This document shows, one piece after another, positions 51,031-63,298 of a stretch of DNA of 63,298 nt. Where the stretch lies: positions 172,377 through 235,674 of the forward strand of contig NW_003143795.1 in the NCBI RefSeq assembly GCF_000003605.2. The letters run 5' to 3'. The translations under genes were made by a program, and so were the position numbers. Position 1 is the first letter of the stretch. The number at the start of each line of letters is the position of its first letter. The notes below the pieces were generated by a model, which saw nothing but the letters and a program-made list of their open reading frames with translations, had not been told where the DNA came from and did no database searches. Origin of the DNA: Saccoglossus kowalevskii. Taxonomy: Eukaryota; Hemichordata; Enteropneusta; Harrimaniidae.

Positions 51031-53880
51031 CACTAAATAGAAAACTCGATTGTTCTCAATAAAAGAAGTACGTACAAACTAGGTATAAAATATGTTTAGT
51101 CGCGTACATGCACCAATAAACAGATATAATTTTCCAGAATTTGTTAATTTATGTTGCGTGAGAATAATTTATGTTGCGTGAAAATTAGAATTGTTACTGG
51201 CGAGAGCGTGGTGTGGAAAAACTGCAAAATGGCTGACTGATGCTAAACAAGCCCGCTAGGGGCGCTATACAAGTAAACACATGATACAAAATAACTGGAC
51301 TCTGGGGCGCCCTGTCAAAGGAATAGCAAATTAAACAAAATTACAGCTAATTGACAGTGTACGCTTTAGACTGTACCTAGCTAATATTAATCTGTTATTA
51401 TTAATAAATATTGTGTATAAACGTAATTGGCGTGAATAAATTGCGAACGCCGGGTTAGGAAGTATGGAATGCCCGCCGTTTGGCACAACCGACTGTCCGG
51501 TGCTGCAATTCACTGGCCTGGTAAGAGTTCTTACCAGATCCGGGTACTTTCATATGCAAATGAATAGTCGCGCAAATGTCTATCATTTTATCGTGGCCAA
51601 TCGTGAAAAGGGTCAGGGGTCGCTGGCTATTAGGATCGCCCACGACTTACGCGAAGTTTGTTTTGACTGTACGCGATCGCGACACTTTCCACAACAGTTC
51701 TTGATATCATGACACAAACAAATCTTGACGAATACATTATAAAAGTGCTGGAACGTTTAGACTACCATGATATTTCTTGCAAAGAATACCAGCGAGACAC
51801 TATCACAAACTACACAGAGGGGAGAGATGTGTTTCGTCAGATGTCGTGTTGACATTCGTCTTGTCATAAAGAACTCATTTCGAAAGCAGGGATCCCCCAC
51901 TTTCAGTTGCCATTCTCTTAGAGGTAAATGCCTGCGACCTTTCCAATAACTCTCGCTTAGTTAGTTGAAATTCCTTCCTGAACTCATCCATGTTTTTATG
52001 CAGAGTCAACGCACTCAGTCCACATTTTCTGCACGCATACAAACTGGCAAGATGTAGATCGATCATCTCTGCCACAAACAATTCGTATGTCTTAGTTCTG
52101 TTGATCCCGCGAAACAGTCTTCTCCGGTTTTCTATATTTTCTATTTGACTGACACAAACAATGCACATTGTTTCCTTGGTTCTAGGCGATTTAATAGTTT
52201 TCTTTGCTTTTTTGGTTGGAGTGACTGTATTCACTGTGTTCATAACAACAACCAATGCATTCAGGGGTTCATTTCGAATCAATGTGCATACATTATGTTA
52301 ATATAATTTATTTCGTGACGTCAGCATTAACTATGAATTATTCATATCAATTAGAAACCTGCAGACAGGGACAGTCTCTCGGGACTAAAATCCCTCGCGT
52401 GAAATTGTTCTCGTTTCCCATCAAACGCCTTCAGCGTTCGAATGTCTAGGAAACACAATTACATTAGGCCCGAGGACTGTCGACAGTCTATGTACGCTTG
52501 TAATTTACGGCGGCAGTTTACGGTCACGTAATGAACAGTGTTACCAGGTCGGGAAAACTACGAGTTGTGACAGCAACCTTAAAACAGAGATACTAGTATT
52601 GTAAAGAGAGATGATTTTATTGGAAAAAAATAGCAACATTGTAAACGTCATGTGTTATTTAAAAACTTAATAAGACAAGCTGACTGTGATTATTAGCTAT
52701 TATGGTAACAGAACACTACGATTACTTACAAATTTTAATATGAACATTCTATTTGAACGGATATTAACATTTCCAACAAACTTATCCAATAAAACGAGCC
52801 ATATAGTGAAGAAGCATTCAAATCGTATTCATATTTTTGTGTAGAATCTTAGCTAATATGCCCCGCAAGGAAAACAAAACAATAAAAACTGTGTGAACGG
52901 CACCGCTTACACCTAATTATACGTCATAGAACTTTTTCGGCACTAGAGGGCACGAGTTATCAAATATAGACTTTAAACAAGTGACCTTAGCTATGCTTTT
53001 ACAATTCACTGATGTGTTTAGTGAATAGTTTATATAATTATATTCTCAACTTTTTTAACATACTAGTCTTTTATTGAAATACCTGGCCATAATAAAAGAA
53101 AACAATTGCACATAAAAAAAAATCCACTTAATGTAAATGACCTTATTATCACTATGGGAACAGTTTGTTGAATTTATATTCTAAATTGTTTAGAAAATGA
53201 CAATGGTTACAACATGCAACTGTAAATTAAAGTTACTAAATCTACTAAATATTACTAAATTTCTCTTCATCATTGTAAAAAGACACGCCGCCACTTTACT
53301 AGACCACCCAAATCGTTCCAAAAAAACGAACGACTCGTAACAGCGTGTAATACACACATACCTGCGCATGTCCAATTTCTGACGTCACAATGAACAACAT
53401 TCGAAAGATACCTATGAAATCGCCCCTCCCTGGCCAGAATTTCTGTGGCGGGCATATTTCCAGTAGTATAACGACATGCTGCAGATGACGCTATATTTCT
53501 GAACGAAAAACGTGTTGTCTTCAAGTCAGTACCGTATGAAATGAAATGACGTCATATTTTTCTGTGAAATACAAGATGACTGTTAAATATGTGTATTAAA
53601 ATGTTAAACAGTAATCGTTTTCTTAACACTGAATTATGTAGTTTTCGTTGAAATGAAAAACAATTTACAAAAGAAAGTACTAAAAATGATGATTACAAGA
53701 ATATAAGCATCTGAAATGCTGTGTTCGTAACCTATTAACACGTGGGCTGCTGCCTGCAAAGTGGGTAGACGTAGGTAGTTGCATGTAGTCCATTTAACGT
53801 TTACCGTAGCAGTGATTTGATAGTTAGGTAAGTCAGGGATATTCGCCAATCAACTGCAAATGACGTAGGCCTGTGGTGAA
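51030..53880 (-). repeat. Inverted counterpart of 10430-11950, with insertion
   Basis: See 10430-11950. Here about 1.1 kb (51350-52480) is extra and carries the open frame at 51875-52282. Confidence 0.65.
51875..52282 (-). CDS. Hypothetical 135-residue protein with paired CxxC motifs
   Basis: Open from a Met at 52282 to a stop at 51875. A basic N-terminus (TPTKKAKKTIKSPRTKE) precedes CIVC, and about 55 residues later CRKC, then a charged helical stretch (KNMDEFRKEFQLTKRELLER). Two CxxC pairs at this distance suggest a single zinc-binding fold of the ZAD or zinc-ribbon kind. It lies inside the segment absent from the left copy. It could be the first exon of a longer gene, or transposon-borne. 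Codon texture and the absence of stops support coding, but no neighbour confirms it. Confidence 0.45.
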   Translation of the reverse strand: MIRNEPLNALVVVMNTVNTVTPTKKAKKTIKSPRTKETMCIVCVSQIENIENRRRLFRGINRTKTYELFVAEMIDLHLASLYACRKCGLSALTLHKNMDEFRKEFQLTKRELLERSQAFTSKRMATESGGSLLSK

Positions 53881-55028
53881 TAAAAAATAGCAACAACTTA
53901 GTAAGGCATATGGCTTGGAACTGGTAATAATGACTTGTCCTTAGTCCAGGGTTCAATTATACTGAATAAGCCGAGTACGCCACATACTCGGGATTCAAGT
54001 ACACACTATTATTACATATCTGTCACCGTAACGCCATAAGTAACAGCGTGCTGTAATTTTGCAGTATTGCATTGGGTATTTTCATCCTACCATATAAAGA
54101 AACGAGAATTCTAAATATGGAACGATTACGCGCGTAAGCGTCCTATAATAATAAAGACAAACATGGCTACCCCGGGGGGTTGACCGGCCTCTACACAATA
54201 AGGTTTATTTATCAAATATAATAGTAATATAATCGCCTTTAACTACCATACCTATCTGTTCTCGTTGTCAAAATACAACACTCTGTAATGCAGAGCTTCA
54301 TACTAACACAATCGTTAAATCTAGTTATTAGCCCCGTAAGAGGCGCGATTGGAGACTTATACCACGACAGTCCGACGAAAATGTGAAATAAATGCACTCC
54401 GCTTCGTCCAGTTGCTGACAGTGGAAGGGTTAATTTGCATAGACATAGAAGATTCAATTCAGGGCATTAACGTGCGCTTCACGTAACGACAAATGTATTC
54501 TTCAGTCGTTTATATCTGATAGTCATCTCAAGCAAATACCTCTTATTAGGGGCTGGAGTAGGGGTTGTAGGTACTGACAACCAATACGAAAGCCATATTT
54601 TGAACCCTGTTTACTCAACTTTTTCAGAACAACATTTCAAACCTTCACACCTGCCCAAATTCAAAAGACAGAAATGTCTGACACTGTCTGAGTATGTGAA
54701 TCACCAGTCGACATGTGAATGAATCGAAATTGTGGTAATCACTAATACACATATGGAAAAACTGAGGCGACTAATAATATGCATATGACAAAACCCGATG
54801 CTGATTACACATTTACAGACAAGTGTGGAATTACGGAAATAAACACTCGACCAAAACAATGCGTAACTCGAGTATGGTGTTGTTCATAGATGCTGTTCTC
54901 TGTGCATACTGAAAGTATGCCATAAAATATGATTTGTCAACACAAAGTGTAGGTTTACATTACTCTCCGCTTAACATGCTTGTGTGGCGTACCACTGGCA
55001 CCTTCCGTTGTCACAATAAGACACTCAC
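53881..55028. other. Downstream region of gene C, terminal exon not found
   Basis: Gene C needs a short last exon after 55029, in phase 1. I see no convincing candidate here. No other gene or repeat recognised. Confidence 0.4.
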
Positions 55029-55219
55029 CTGCAATGGCCGACTGAAATCCAGCATTATAATCCAGAGTCACTTCATTTTGGAAATAGTTGTCACGCGTGT
55101 CCGAGTAGTCGTCGTTTTCGTCGGGTCCACCAACAAGCGCTCCATACAGAATCTGTGGATTGGGGTCAGTTGAACCATATTCCGGCCAATCACAAGATGC
55201 TGGGGGATCCGGACACGAA
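55029..55219 (-). CDS. Gene C GH9 exon with acid Glu
   Basis: 191 bases, phase 2 to 1: [20 protein letters not shown], then [20 protein letters not shown]. Matches the C-terminal GH9 signature, with the catalytic Glu in NEV. Confidence 0.92.
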
Positions 55220-58200
55220 CTGTAATGTACAAGTTAGAGTTATATTACATTACATTTACAATACAATACATTACATTACTTTTAAAAACATAGATAACGG
55301 TAGCCAGAAGGTTTTTTTTGCTTCTATATTTTTTCAATGAAAATGTTTCAAAATCTTAATTGATCATTGCATCTCAGTAAAAAGGGATGTTTAGAAAAAA
55401 ATAACACAAAATAGCACTGCCATGCTTTCCATAACGTTTGTCTTTGGGCGAGTCTTAAATGAAGTGCATAATTGATGATTTATTTTGCCTTTTCACGTGC
55501 ACTTGAATTACAGCTTTGTTTAAAACTGTCTATGATTAGCAAATGACTAACATATCACTGACAACATACACAAGGCTTTGCTCGAAATTGCATTATTTTG
55601 CATGAAAATATTTTATTAACAACATTAATAGGTTTCACAGTATCGTTGGCCAATACCATTCATATATAGCTTTCGTAACAAGAAACAAATCATTTGAGTT
55701 CAAGAGCCACTTAATTTTATGTGTTTTTTCTCGACTTTCAATAATGAATGTAACTATCTTACTTGGAGTCCTGGCCAAAACTACTGGGTTAGTGCCACAT
55801 GATACATATTTACATAGGCGATTCACAAGCCCCTGACAGAGGTGAATATGTGTGGGGTTTTGGAAACACAATGTGTTTTGTGACAGAATAATGACCTAAA
55901 ACATGTCCTTACTAGTTATGAATTTGTCGGCTAGAAGTTTGAACAATTTCCATGGATTTGGTAACTCATAAATGTTAGCCGGTTATAGTGTTTTCTTGAA
56001 AGCGTATATTAACTTTCACACGGTTACAGACAATCTGTCTCGTCATGTTCATGCAAACTTAAGTAAAATGAGAGAGAATTCGTTCAATTTAAAAATGTCA
56101 CCAATCATCAAAATTCATCATTCTTGTGAATCATTTTGTAGTTACACACCTTGATCGATGATGTGGATATTGTGGTGGATTTATTCCAAAGCCAACCACA
56201 AAGCTTCTTCCTGTATCCCCCAGTGCGATGTCAACTTGCTCTTTGGCCCATTCCCTGTACAGATTTCGCTTTGGCCCTTCCTCGGCAAGGGATAATGCGA
56301 TGAAGGACGTCGAAGCTGTAAACACCAACAACAATGATACATGCAAATAAAACAGAAATGATCATACAATAATATCCGTTCGAAGGACTCACTAAACAGA
56401 CATCTTTGAATATTATTCTTTATTGACAACATGGTTGTGGAAACAAAACACAAACAAGAAATGTTAATGTGATGAGAGAAAGCAGCGATTGTTATTTGAA
56501 AACCCATCGAAGAAAGCGCTAAAACTAACAATGACCTGTGATTAACGCGGGACAGTTCAAAGATAATCGGTTGTACATGTGTTTTTTTCCATATTAAAAT
56601 GTTCTAAATTACGCAATGAATATTTCCCTCATTCTACCGTATGTGGCGTAATTTAAAGAAACATTCAAGAAGGTACCTCAAATGTATGAGGCACAGGTTT
56701 CAAACAAAAGCCCTTTTTCTGCCTAAACTGCTTGTCACAAATTAACACGTTTGACGTGGGTGTTATTCGACTTACTTGAATATCTAAGCTGACCCCACTC
56801 ATGCCGGAATACCATGCCCTTCGGAGTGTACGGGAGGTCATTCCCCGGCTGCCAGGCAGTGAGAAACTTATCAATGACCAAACCTTTGTATGTACTTGTA
56901 TCTCCAGTCAACTTCAGTACCAGCAACTGAAAGTGGGTATTTATTTATTTATTTATTTATTTAAAACGACATGGAAAAACAACAAATCAATTAAGGAAAT
57001 TGAAAAAAAAAATCTCCCATTTCGGGAAAACGATAATTTCTGCTTTGAAGTTAAACGAGACAGTGTCGTTCCCATATCAGTAAAATGTAGAAATGAGATT
57101 GAGTTAAAAATAATTTAGTGTAGGACCGATATCGGACGATAATGTATAGCTTGGTTGGTATTATTTTAATCGTCTGCTAGCCGGTTACGCAAAATAATAC
57201 ATTTGAAATTTATATGATACTGACTCTGTATCCAGCAGTGACGTCACCCCATCCAAACGAATACGGTTTGGTTTCTGGTTCGTTATTCAGTATGTCAATT
57301 GCTTGCGTTAGATACTTGGATTCACTGGTTGCGTAATAAAGCCAACACGCGGCAAAACATAGGTCGTCCATATAGCTGGTTGACCTAAGGAAAGACATTT
57401 ATAGTCTACATCGCAAATCATGGCACACTTTGAAGTTGAATTGAATGATTTATAACTTAATGTCCATATATCATGGAGAGAATTAAACATTTCCGTTAAT
57501 TTGCGTGTATTGCTGTACGTGGCGACGGGCATGGCGTACTTACTTATAAAGTTCGGCTGCATCGGCTATACTGTTTGAGTAATATCCTCGGAAGTTGTCG
57601 CCAAACTCGTATAACTGTTCTGCATGTGTAACAAGTGTAGCAGCGTAGGATGGGTCTGGAATAAAACACTAAACTGTATTTGCATTGGGCGGGCTCCCGC
57701 TTTCGTAGCCACGATCTCGATACGGGCTCGGACTCTAACATATTACGGAAATGCGCTTATTATAAATATATTGTATTCCAAATATACAATAAACCCTCAA
57801 TATAAGATACCATAAAAGTTAGAAAGTCGTAAACATGTGGAGAAACATATTACTGACCTCTGTCCTTGAAAACTATTGAAATTGCAGCCATGGCAGCGGC
57901 GGTAGCACATACAACATCAGTCCCGGGGTTAGTTTCGTTTACTTTGAATGCTGGCCTATCCATGGTCATTTCCTCTGGACGCCCCCAGTAATTATGGTCG
58001 TCGTGTTTCAAGCCAATCTAATATAGAAACAAGTTCAGACTTAATAGATGTCCTGGAGCTTATAGTAAACAAACTATAGATATATTATTGGCGGGATAAA
58101 ATGATTTTCTTCAACCATTAGGTTTAGCCATTTTTCAGCATGATTGCGTAACCACAACATGAACGAAAACGAGTTATTAAACACGAACGCCATATTTATT

Positions 58201-61077
58201 ATTGCTGCACTCTTGGTTACGTGTAGTATTAATTATCTAAATACAGGAAAAACGAACAAGAGGACGTGTTTTTTTATTTGGTTACGTTAAATTATAATAC
58301 AAGGCGCTTGTTGAAACAATGGAACGGTTACTTAATAATTATTTTTGTTCGAAGTCAACTACTAATAATTAATATAAACATCTATCGTCGTCGATTGTAA
58401 CACGGTAATGGTTAAATCATAAATATATTACTTCGTTTGTTTGAATGTGAAAATTGAAATGTGAAATAAATTAATTGAAACTGAAAAGTGTGTAACACAT
58501 ACCTGTGCATAGAACTCGTGTTCCTGAGTGTGACATTTTATGAAATAATCTGAGAACCATTTCAGACAGGCCAGCATGTTATCTACTTGACCCGCGGCCT
58601 CGTACGCATCCTCGAACTCAACGAAACCCCATGCTAGTACAGATGCGCTATACGCCATTGGTAGACCAAGTTTTAAATGATCCCCAGCTATAGGGTTGAA
58701 ACATACATAGTACATGAAAATGACGGAATTGGTGTACTGTGGTTACATACATATATACATTTCGATAAAGCGGGAGGGTCGTCACTTGCGCACGCGCGGG
58801 AATTGAGTTCCAAGCAATGGTGACAACACACGCTAAAAACGCAAATGACTCATGGGTAGACGCTTGTTTGTAAACAATGACACGCTATGGCTATCTGACG
58901 CATGCGCTTTAAATACACGTGTTACTGATACATGAATCACCCATTGTTCTGTCGTAAATAAACGTGTGCACAGTGTTCAAGATTTTAGGGATAAATCGCG
59001 AAAAGCTTTAAAAAAAACAAAAAAACAAACATGTAAACCATCTTTGCAAACAAGTCGCCCATTGCAGCATTGAAACAACTTTTAATATAAATGTTTAATA
59101 TTGTTATGCTTTATTTACACATTATTTTGCTCTTACATTTACACAGCCCGATGACAGATTCGATTTGGCGGTCATTTTGGCAGACAAACCATTTTAGTCG
59201 CGTGGTCATATGAGTCGTCACATAACTACACACAGTACGTTATTATACAAAAGGACATTTCGAATATTCCGACAAAAAGATAGCGTCCTCAAACGGCGTA
59301 TTCAATTATGCTTTCGTTGACGGCTATTTCATTTATGTTACAAATCAAACAACGAAAGAAATTTATTTTATGCCGCCTAAAACATACACAATGCTTGTTT
59401 TATTTCATGTTGAAAGACCATAATTCAAGAACATGGGAATTGGTCATGTGACTATCGTATACAAAGCATGTAATCATTCGAGTATATATCAATGCAGTGA
59501 TAGACACACAGCCGACGTCTACCGAAGCCTGGTTGTACACCTTCCGTATACGCAATATATAAATAAACGTAAATAAGCTACCTGTTTCCTTCACATTTAT
59601 AAAGTAATATATTGTAACAATGAGATCGTTTTGATTGCTTCTTAAAACTATATCGTTATATTCAAATAGTTTTTAATTTCTGAATAAAATATTATTCCAT
59701 ATCCGTTTGTGTCTAATTATTTTTTTTTCATTACACAAAGTGCAATATTTTGTGATTGATTGCCCTAATAAGGCGGCATAATATTGTCGCATTACGTACC
59801 ATCGTAGTAGCCACCAGATACGTCTTCTCCGTTGGGCGTGGCGTCGTCAGTAGCCGAGTCGCCTCTCCATTTAATGCGATTGTCTGCCGGTAGTACACCG
59901 GAACGCTGAGCTTCGTAAAACAACAACGACAGACGAAGAACTTCGTCGTAGTCGTATGAACATGACAAACCATCATCTTGAAGAACCTTGCCGATTTCCG
60001 GGCAGGAACATACGAACGACCCGACATTGTTGGTGCAATCTTGTTCACAACCCCCATTATTTGTGATACATTCGTCGATGTCTGTGTGTAATTACAATGT
60101 ATATTAAGGTAATCAAGGCAAAGGTACTAACAACTCAAATGAAGTCGCAAAAGCCACTGATGTATTCACTATCAGCTTAATGTTAAATTTCTATCTTTAT
60201 AAAGTCGAGTTAAGTTGAAACTGACCGATTATTAATCACAAAAATATAAAACCAAGTTTTCTATTTCATGTTAAGACGTACAAACCTTGACAACTGTCCC
60301 CTGCGTCCATTTCATATCCATCGCGGCATGAACATAACCATTCACCTCCACCGTCTTTCTCACACACTTGTTCACATGGACACGCTGTATTGGTGTCACG
60401 TGGGTAATTTAAGAATATTGCAAAGAGTGTTAAATTATCAATGATCGTAATTGTTGAGGTGTATTGTTGTTCAATTCGTTGCAATAAATTAGAATAAGTA
60501 CGTAACCGCATTGATGTGAATCATCAAACAAACAGGCGATAATCTATGATTACTAAAATAATATTATAATGGGTATAACCATCGGTTACCTTCACACGTT
60601 CTTCCATCATCAGCTAAAGCAAATCCGTCTCTACATTCGCAGGTGTAACTAGAAACAGTGCCCACACACAATTGCTCACACGTGCATACTGCCAAAAAAA
60701 TATAAGAAACAGATTACTGCGAAAATCAGTGCAGTTCGTCAATTGGATAATGACAGCGTTTGTATTTTTAATTATTGGATCAAGTAGTGTCATAGCAGAC
60801 ACACAATTTAACCTTTGGCATCAGTGTGCTAATTAAACTTATGTCACCGTGTCTTTTACGCTATTGGCACCGATAGTCAACAAATACTAATCATTTACGC
60901 TGTTTCAAGCGAAGTGTCTCGTAAAATAGTTTCAATAATTTTTACATTATCAATACCAACCTGTACAACCAATCCCATTATCGTTCAGAATAAAGCCATC
61001 ATTACACGAACAACTATAACCACTGACAGACGGCTCACACACTTGTTCACAAGAACACAAAGAGGAAGTTGCTACAT
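55029..61077 (-). CDS. Gene C: EGF-array / GH9 cellulase-like protein, both ends incomplete
   Basis: Eleven exons join in frame: 61077-60961, 60688-60590, 60384-60286 (three EGF modules), 60081-59800 (EGF plus GH9 start), 58687-58503, 58017-57858, 57655-57544, 57384-57225, 56926-56776, 56315-56150, 55219-55029 (GH9), 574 codons. The GH9 part keeps DAGDH, the PHHR region and the Y-x-D...NEV signature, so the enzyme is predicted active. Exon phases and most exon lengths equal those of gene B. No stalk exon lies between the EGF exons, unlike genes A and B. A membrane segment was not found; upstream exons may lie outside the window or be unrecognised. Introns are short and largely free of transposons, which suggests this is the least disturbed copy. 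Confidence 0.88.
56150..56315 (-). CDS. Gene C GH9 exon with active-site histidine
   Basis: 166 bases, phase 1 to 2: [37 protein letters not shown]. Confidence 0.92.
56776..56926 (-). CDS. Gene C GH9 exon
   Basis: 151 bases, phase 0 to 1: [35 protein letters not shown]. Twelve bases shorter than in gene B, in the loop before the helix. Confidence 0.9.
56938..56963. repeat. TTTA microsatellite
   Basis: About six tandem TTTA units in the gene C intron just beside the acceptor of the exon ending at 56926. Confidence 0.9.
57225..57384 (-). CDS. Gene C GH9 exon
   Basis: 160 bases, phase 2 to 0: [35 protein letters not shown]. Equal in length to the gene B counterpart. Confidence 0.9.
57544..57655 (-). 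CDS. Gene C GH9 exon
   Basis: 112 bases, phase 1 to 2: [32 protein letters not shown]. Confidence 0.9.
57858..58017 (-). CDS. Gene C GH9 exon
   Basis: 160 bases, phase 0 to 1: [19 protein letters not shown], then [15 protein letters not shown]. The donor is a normal GT, unlike gene B exon 7. Confidence 0.9.
58503..58687 (-). CDS. Gene C GH9 exon, catalytic base region
   Basis: 185 bases, phase 1 to 0: [33 protein letters not shown]. Completes DAGDH. Confidence 0.92.
58690..59799. other. Gene C intron, nothing recognised
   Basis: 1.1 kb without conserved frame or repeat. It separates the two halves of the DAGD motif, as in genes A and B. Confidence 0.5.
59800..60081 (-). CDS. Gene C exon: calcium-type EGF fused to GH9 start
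   Basis: 282 bases, phase 1/1: [16 protein letters not shown], then [35 protein letters not shown]. One codon longer than in genes A and B. Confidence 0.92.
60286..60384 (-). CDS. Gene C EGF exon
   Basis: 99 bases, phase 1/1, six cysteines: [19 protein letters not shown] to DSCQG. Confidence 0.9.
60590..60688 (-). CDS. Gene C EGF exon
   Basis: 99 bases, phase 1/1, six cysteines: [19 protein letters not shown] to GRTCEG. Confidence 0.9.
60961..61077 (-). CDS. Gene C EGF exon (first recognised)
   Basis: 117 bases, phase 1/1, six cysteines: [18 protein letters not shown] to GIGCTG, with a short Ser-rich linker (DVATSS) in front. The AG acceptor at 61079-61078 shows that at least one further exon lies upstream. 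Confidence 0.88.
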
Positions 61078-63298
61078 CTGATGAAAACAAAAATATCATT
61101 TTCATTTTGTCACGATTTAAAATATTACAGACGAAGTAGCATCATTCGATCTAAAAATGTGGTTTATCCATTATATTAATCCAGGATTTGAATTGACAAG
61201 ACTCAAATATTTCGTGCAATCGGCACTACATCTAAAGTTTGACTGAATTAAATGACTTCTAAAATATCCCCAGATAGTACGTGTAACGAAATTGTGGTAT
61301 CATTTTTTATTAGGGGCCTTTTAAATTAGTGTGCGGCATGTCACCGCAACTGAAATTTGAATTATAATCAAAATTAAAATTAATGCAAATAACTTGGGCA
61401 ATCCTGTATTTGGAGCTGCCTTATGAGGGCCAACCCCATGAATTAACAATGAAAAAACCTAAAGGTCAATCAAAGGTTAAAGGTCAATGATTGGGTAATT
61501 ATTCTGATTGTTAAGAAATTAACACGCCCTTTTCTATGTAGATCATTTACACCATGACTTCACCATACATTCCTCTTATCCTAGCAACTTAAATAGTGTA
61601 AGTTGCATATGATTTCCTCCAATAAGGAAAAAGATGTTAACATTGAACACGATAGTATAGTTAAACTGTTTGCATTTAAGGTTTAAAAATGACACACTTA
61701 TCTTAAATGTTATATATACTAGGTATAGATATGTTGTACATGGGATATACTAGGAGCTTTCAAGGGATTTTGATGGAAAAATTCACTTAAAAAAAGCAGA
61801 AATGAAACAAAGAACATTTTTTTTGAGATATTACTATTTTTATTGTGAAATGTTGCTATCGTTTGCTTGTTAATGACATACTAAACAAAATATACGATTT
61901 ACTCACAGCTTGTATTTAAAAAATGGATAATTTGTATGGAATTATGCCAATATATAAGCACTCATAACGTAGTTTTACAATTGTCAATATTATACAATGG
62001 ACTACATAAAATTACAATAAAATCATAAGAGATTCTGAATATATATATATATATATATATGGAAAAAATAGGATTTTATTATATGTCAGTCTGATCAAAG
62101 ATTTGAATTATATCAACTACAGCAAACGCTATTTTTAAAGAGTAATCGTTTGTATTCGGATCTAAATTAATCTGCCGCTCTGACTATTGCTAAACAGGCA
62201 GCCCTTATACGAAAAAAAAAACTTGTTTGTTGGAAATGTACAAATTTACCTTCACGTACACATTGTAATTAAAACGATTCACTATTGCTAGCGAAAACCT
62301 AATTAACTCAAATACTAGTGTGTTTCTTAGTGTTTATTGTTACTTTATCACATTGTTATCGGACACTGCACCCTATAGGCTAGACACGGAGACTTATGAC
62401 GCATGTCTCTTTCATTGCGTTTCCAAGTATACACGTCAACGTGACATGTACATTCATGTACGTGCCAACATCCCATCTACTTTATCTACATCTACTTTAT
62501 TCCACCCAATACCAATAATATTGTATTGTGGGTTCATCGGGTATGAAATGCATTACATTCCAAGTATATGTGATCATGCTAATTAAGTGATGGCTTCATA
62601 TAATATACGGACGTTTACTAAGCGTACAGAGCGTGAATTCTGCGTTGATTGGGTCAGGTAAAGCATACATACATTGTGACTTATAAATGGAAATGCAATT
62701 TAATCAGATAGGTGGAACAGATCAACCTAAATTGGAATTTATCACTATGACTATAAAAATAGTACTATGAAGTGGAAGTAGACAAATGCAGATTATTAAG
62801 ATACTGACATTACATTTGGTGTATGATTGTTCACATTTGGTCTAGATTTGGTCACAGTTGGTTTTGCCCACTTTTGGGTTAGTATTGATGGTTTAACTCC
62901 AGCAATGACCAGACATGATTCTTGTATGGTAGCATACGGTATGATACTGGTTATATTTAGCCTAGGATTAATTTCAAACAGACTATAATCACTCTATATG
63001 GTGTAGCAGGCAACCTATGTCACGCAATGTAATGAAGTACTGAGGATCCACTAGCTTTACCGGAAAAAACGGTTCTTTCTTTTTGTAGAAATGGCCTTTC
63101 ATAGCGGTCGCGCCGATCCGTGGTACATCGTGGCCATTTCACAATGTAATCTCATCCTTACAATTAATTAAATTCAAATTTAGTATATTAGTCTTATTGT
63201 TGACTCGCTGTTAACATAACTCTGTACTATGGTATTGGTGATATATGAGTTGGGTGCCATAGGATGGTACTTGATGGCCCAGCAACCTAATCAAATAT
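61078..63298. other. Region upstream of recognised gene C exons
   Basis: I looked for EGF-type exons (the C-x-C-E-Q-x-C pattern), a membrane exon like those of A and B, and a Thr-rich frame, and found none. It contains an (AT)n run at 62039-62060 and a short open frame at 62320-62586 without a domain. The first exons of gene C may lie beyond the right edge. Confidence 0.45.

Noticed and set aside
54965-54996. Terminal exon of gene C ending in SMLSGE
   Set aside because: The intron would be only about 30 bases, too short to be credible.

Overview
The window is nuclear DNA of an animal, most likely a marine bilaterian invertebrate. It is AT-rich. Genes are split into short exons with clean GT/AG (once GC/AG) borders, EGF-like modules lie on symmetric phase-1 exons, and introns carry metazoan transposons (a Ty3/gypsy-type LTR element with the Gmr1-like pol order, a Crypton-type tyrosine recombinase remnant, several TIR elements). 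I cannot name the species. Mollusc, echinoderm, hemichordate, lancelet and brachiopod remain open. About 1 kb (28621-29619) is an assembly gap of N.

The recognisable genes are three paralogues in tandem, all on the minus strand, encoding GH9 (cellulase / endo-beta-1,4-glucanase family) ectodomain proteins. Gene C (55029-61077, 5' end beyond my recognition) has four EGF modules followed by a GH9 domain. Gene B (25565-46257) can be followed in frame over 13 exons: short basic tail, one transmembrane segment, EGF, an 818-codon Thr/Ser/Pro repeat stalk on one exon, EGF, EGF, GH9; 1414 codons plus stop from the best supported Met. Gene A (1-6263) has the same design with a 365-codon stalk and runs off the left edge inside the GH9 domain. 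The layout predicts a type II membrane protein holding a cellulase on a mucin-like stalk outside the cell. That differs from the secreted GH9 enzymes usually described in animals, and recalls in topology only the plant KORRIGAN cellulases.

A 5'-end copy of the same gene lies inverted at 15331-15795 (+) and is a pseudogene (frameshift, stop). It sits in the right arm of a large imperfect inverted repeat (about 4.7-9.6 kb against 12.7-16.8 kb). The A region (1-10.4 kb) is a direct duplicate of 36.1-50.8 kb. The central 10.4-12.5 kb matches 47.6-48.0 and 51.0-53.9 kb in inverted orientation. The locus is therefore a mosaic of direct and inverted segmental duplications, and comparing copies dates several insertions: a 1134-bp TIR element at 44327-45460 and a MITE-like element at 38474-39230 are in B and absent from A.

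The gene B intron between 28175 and 35343 holds a 4.06-kb TIR transposon, a Crypton fragment, a hairpin element and the N gap. Between genes B and A lies a degenerate 5.05-kb LTR retrotransposon (19196-24244) whose integrase remnant precedes the reverse transcriptase. The remaining sequence (6.3-7.5, 16.8-19.2, 24.3-25.5, 53.9-55.0, 61.1-63.3 kb) shows no gene I can support.
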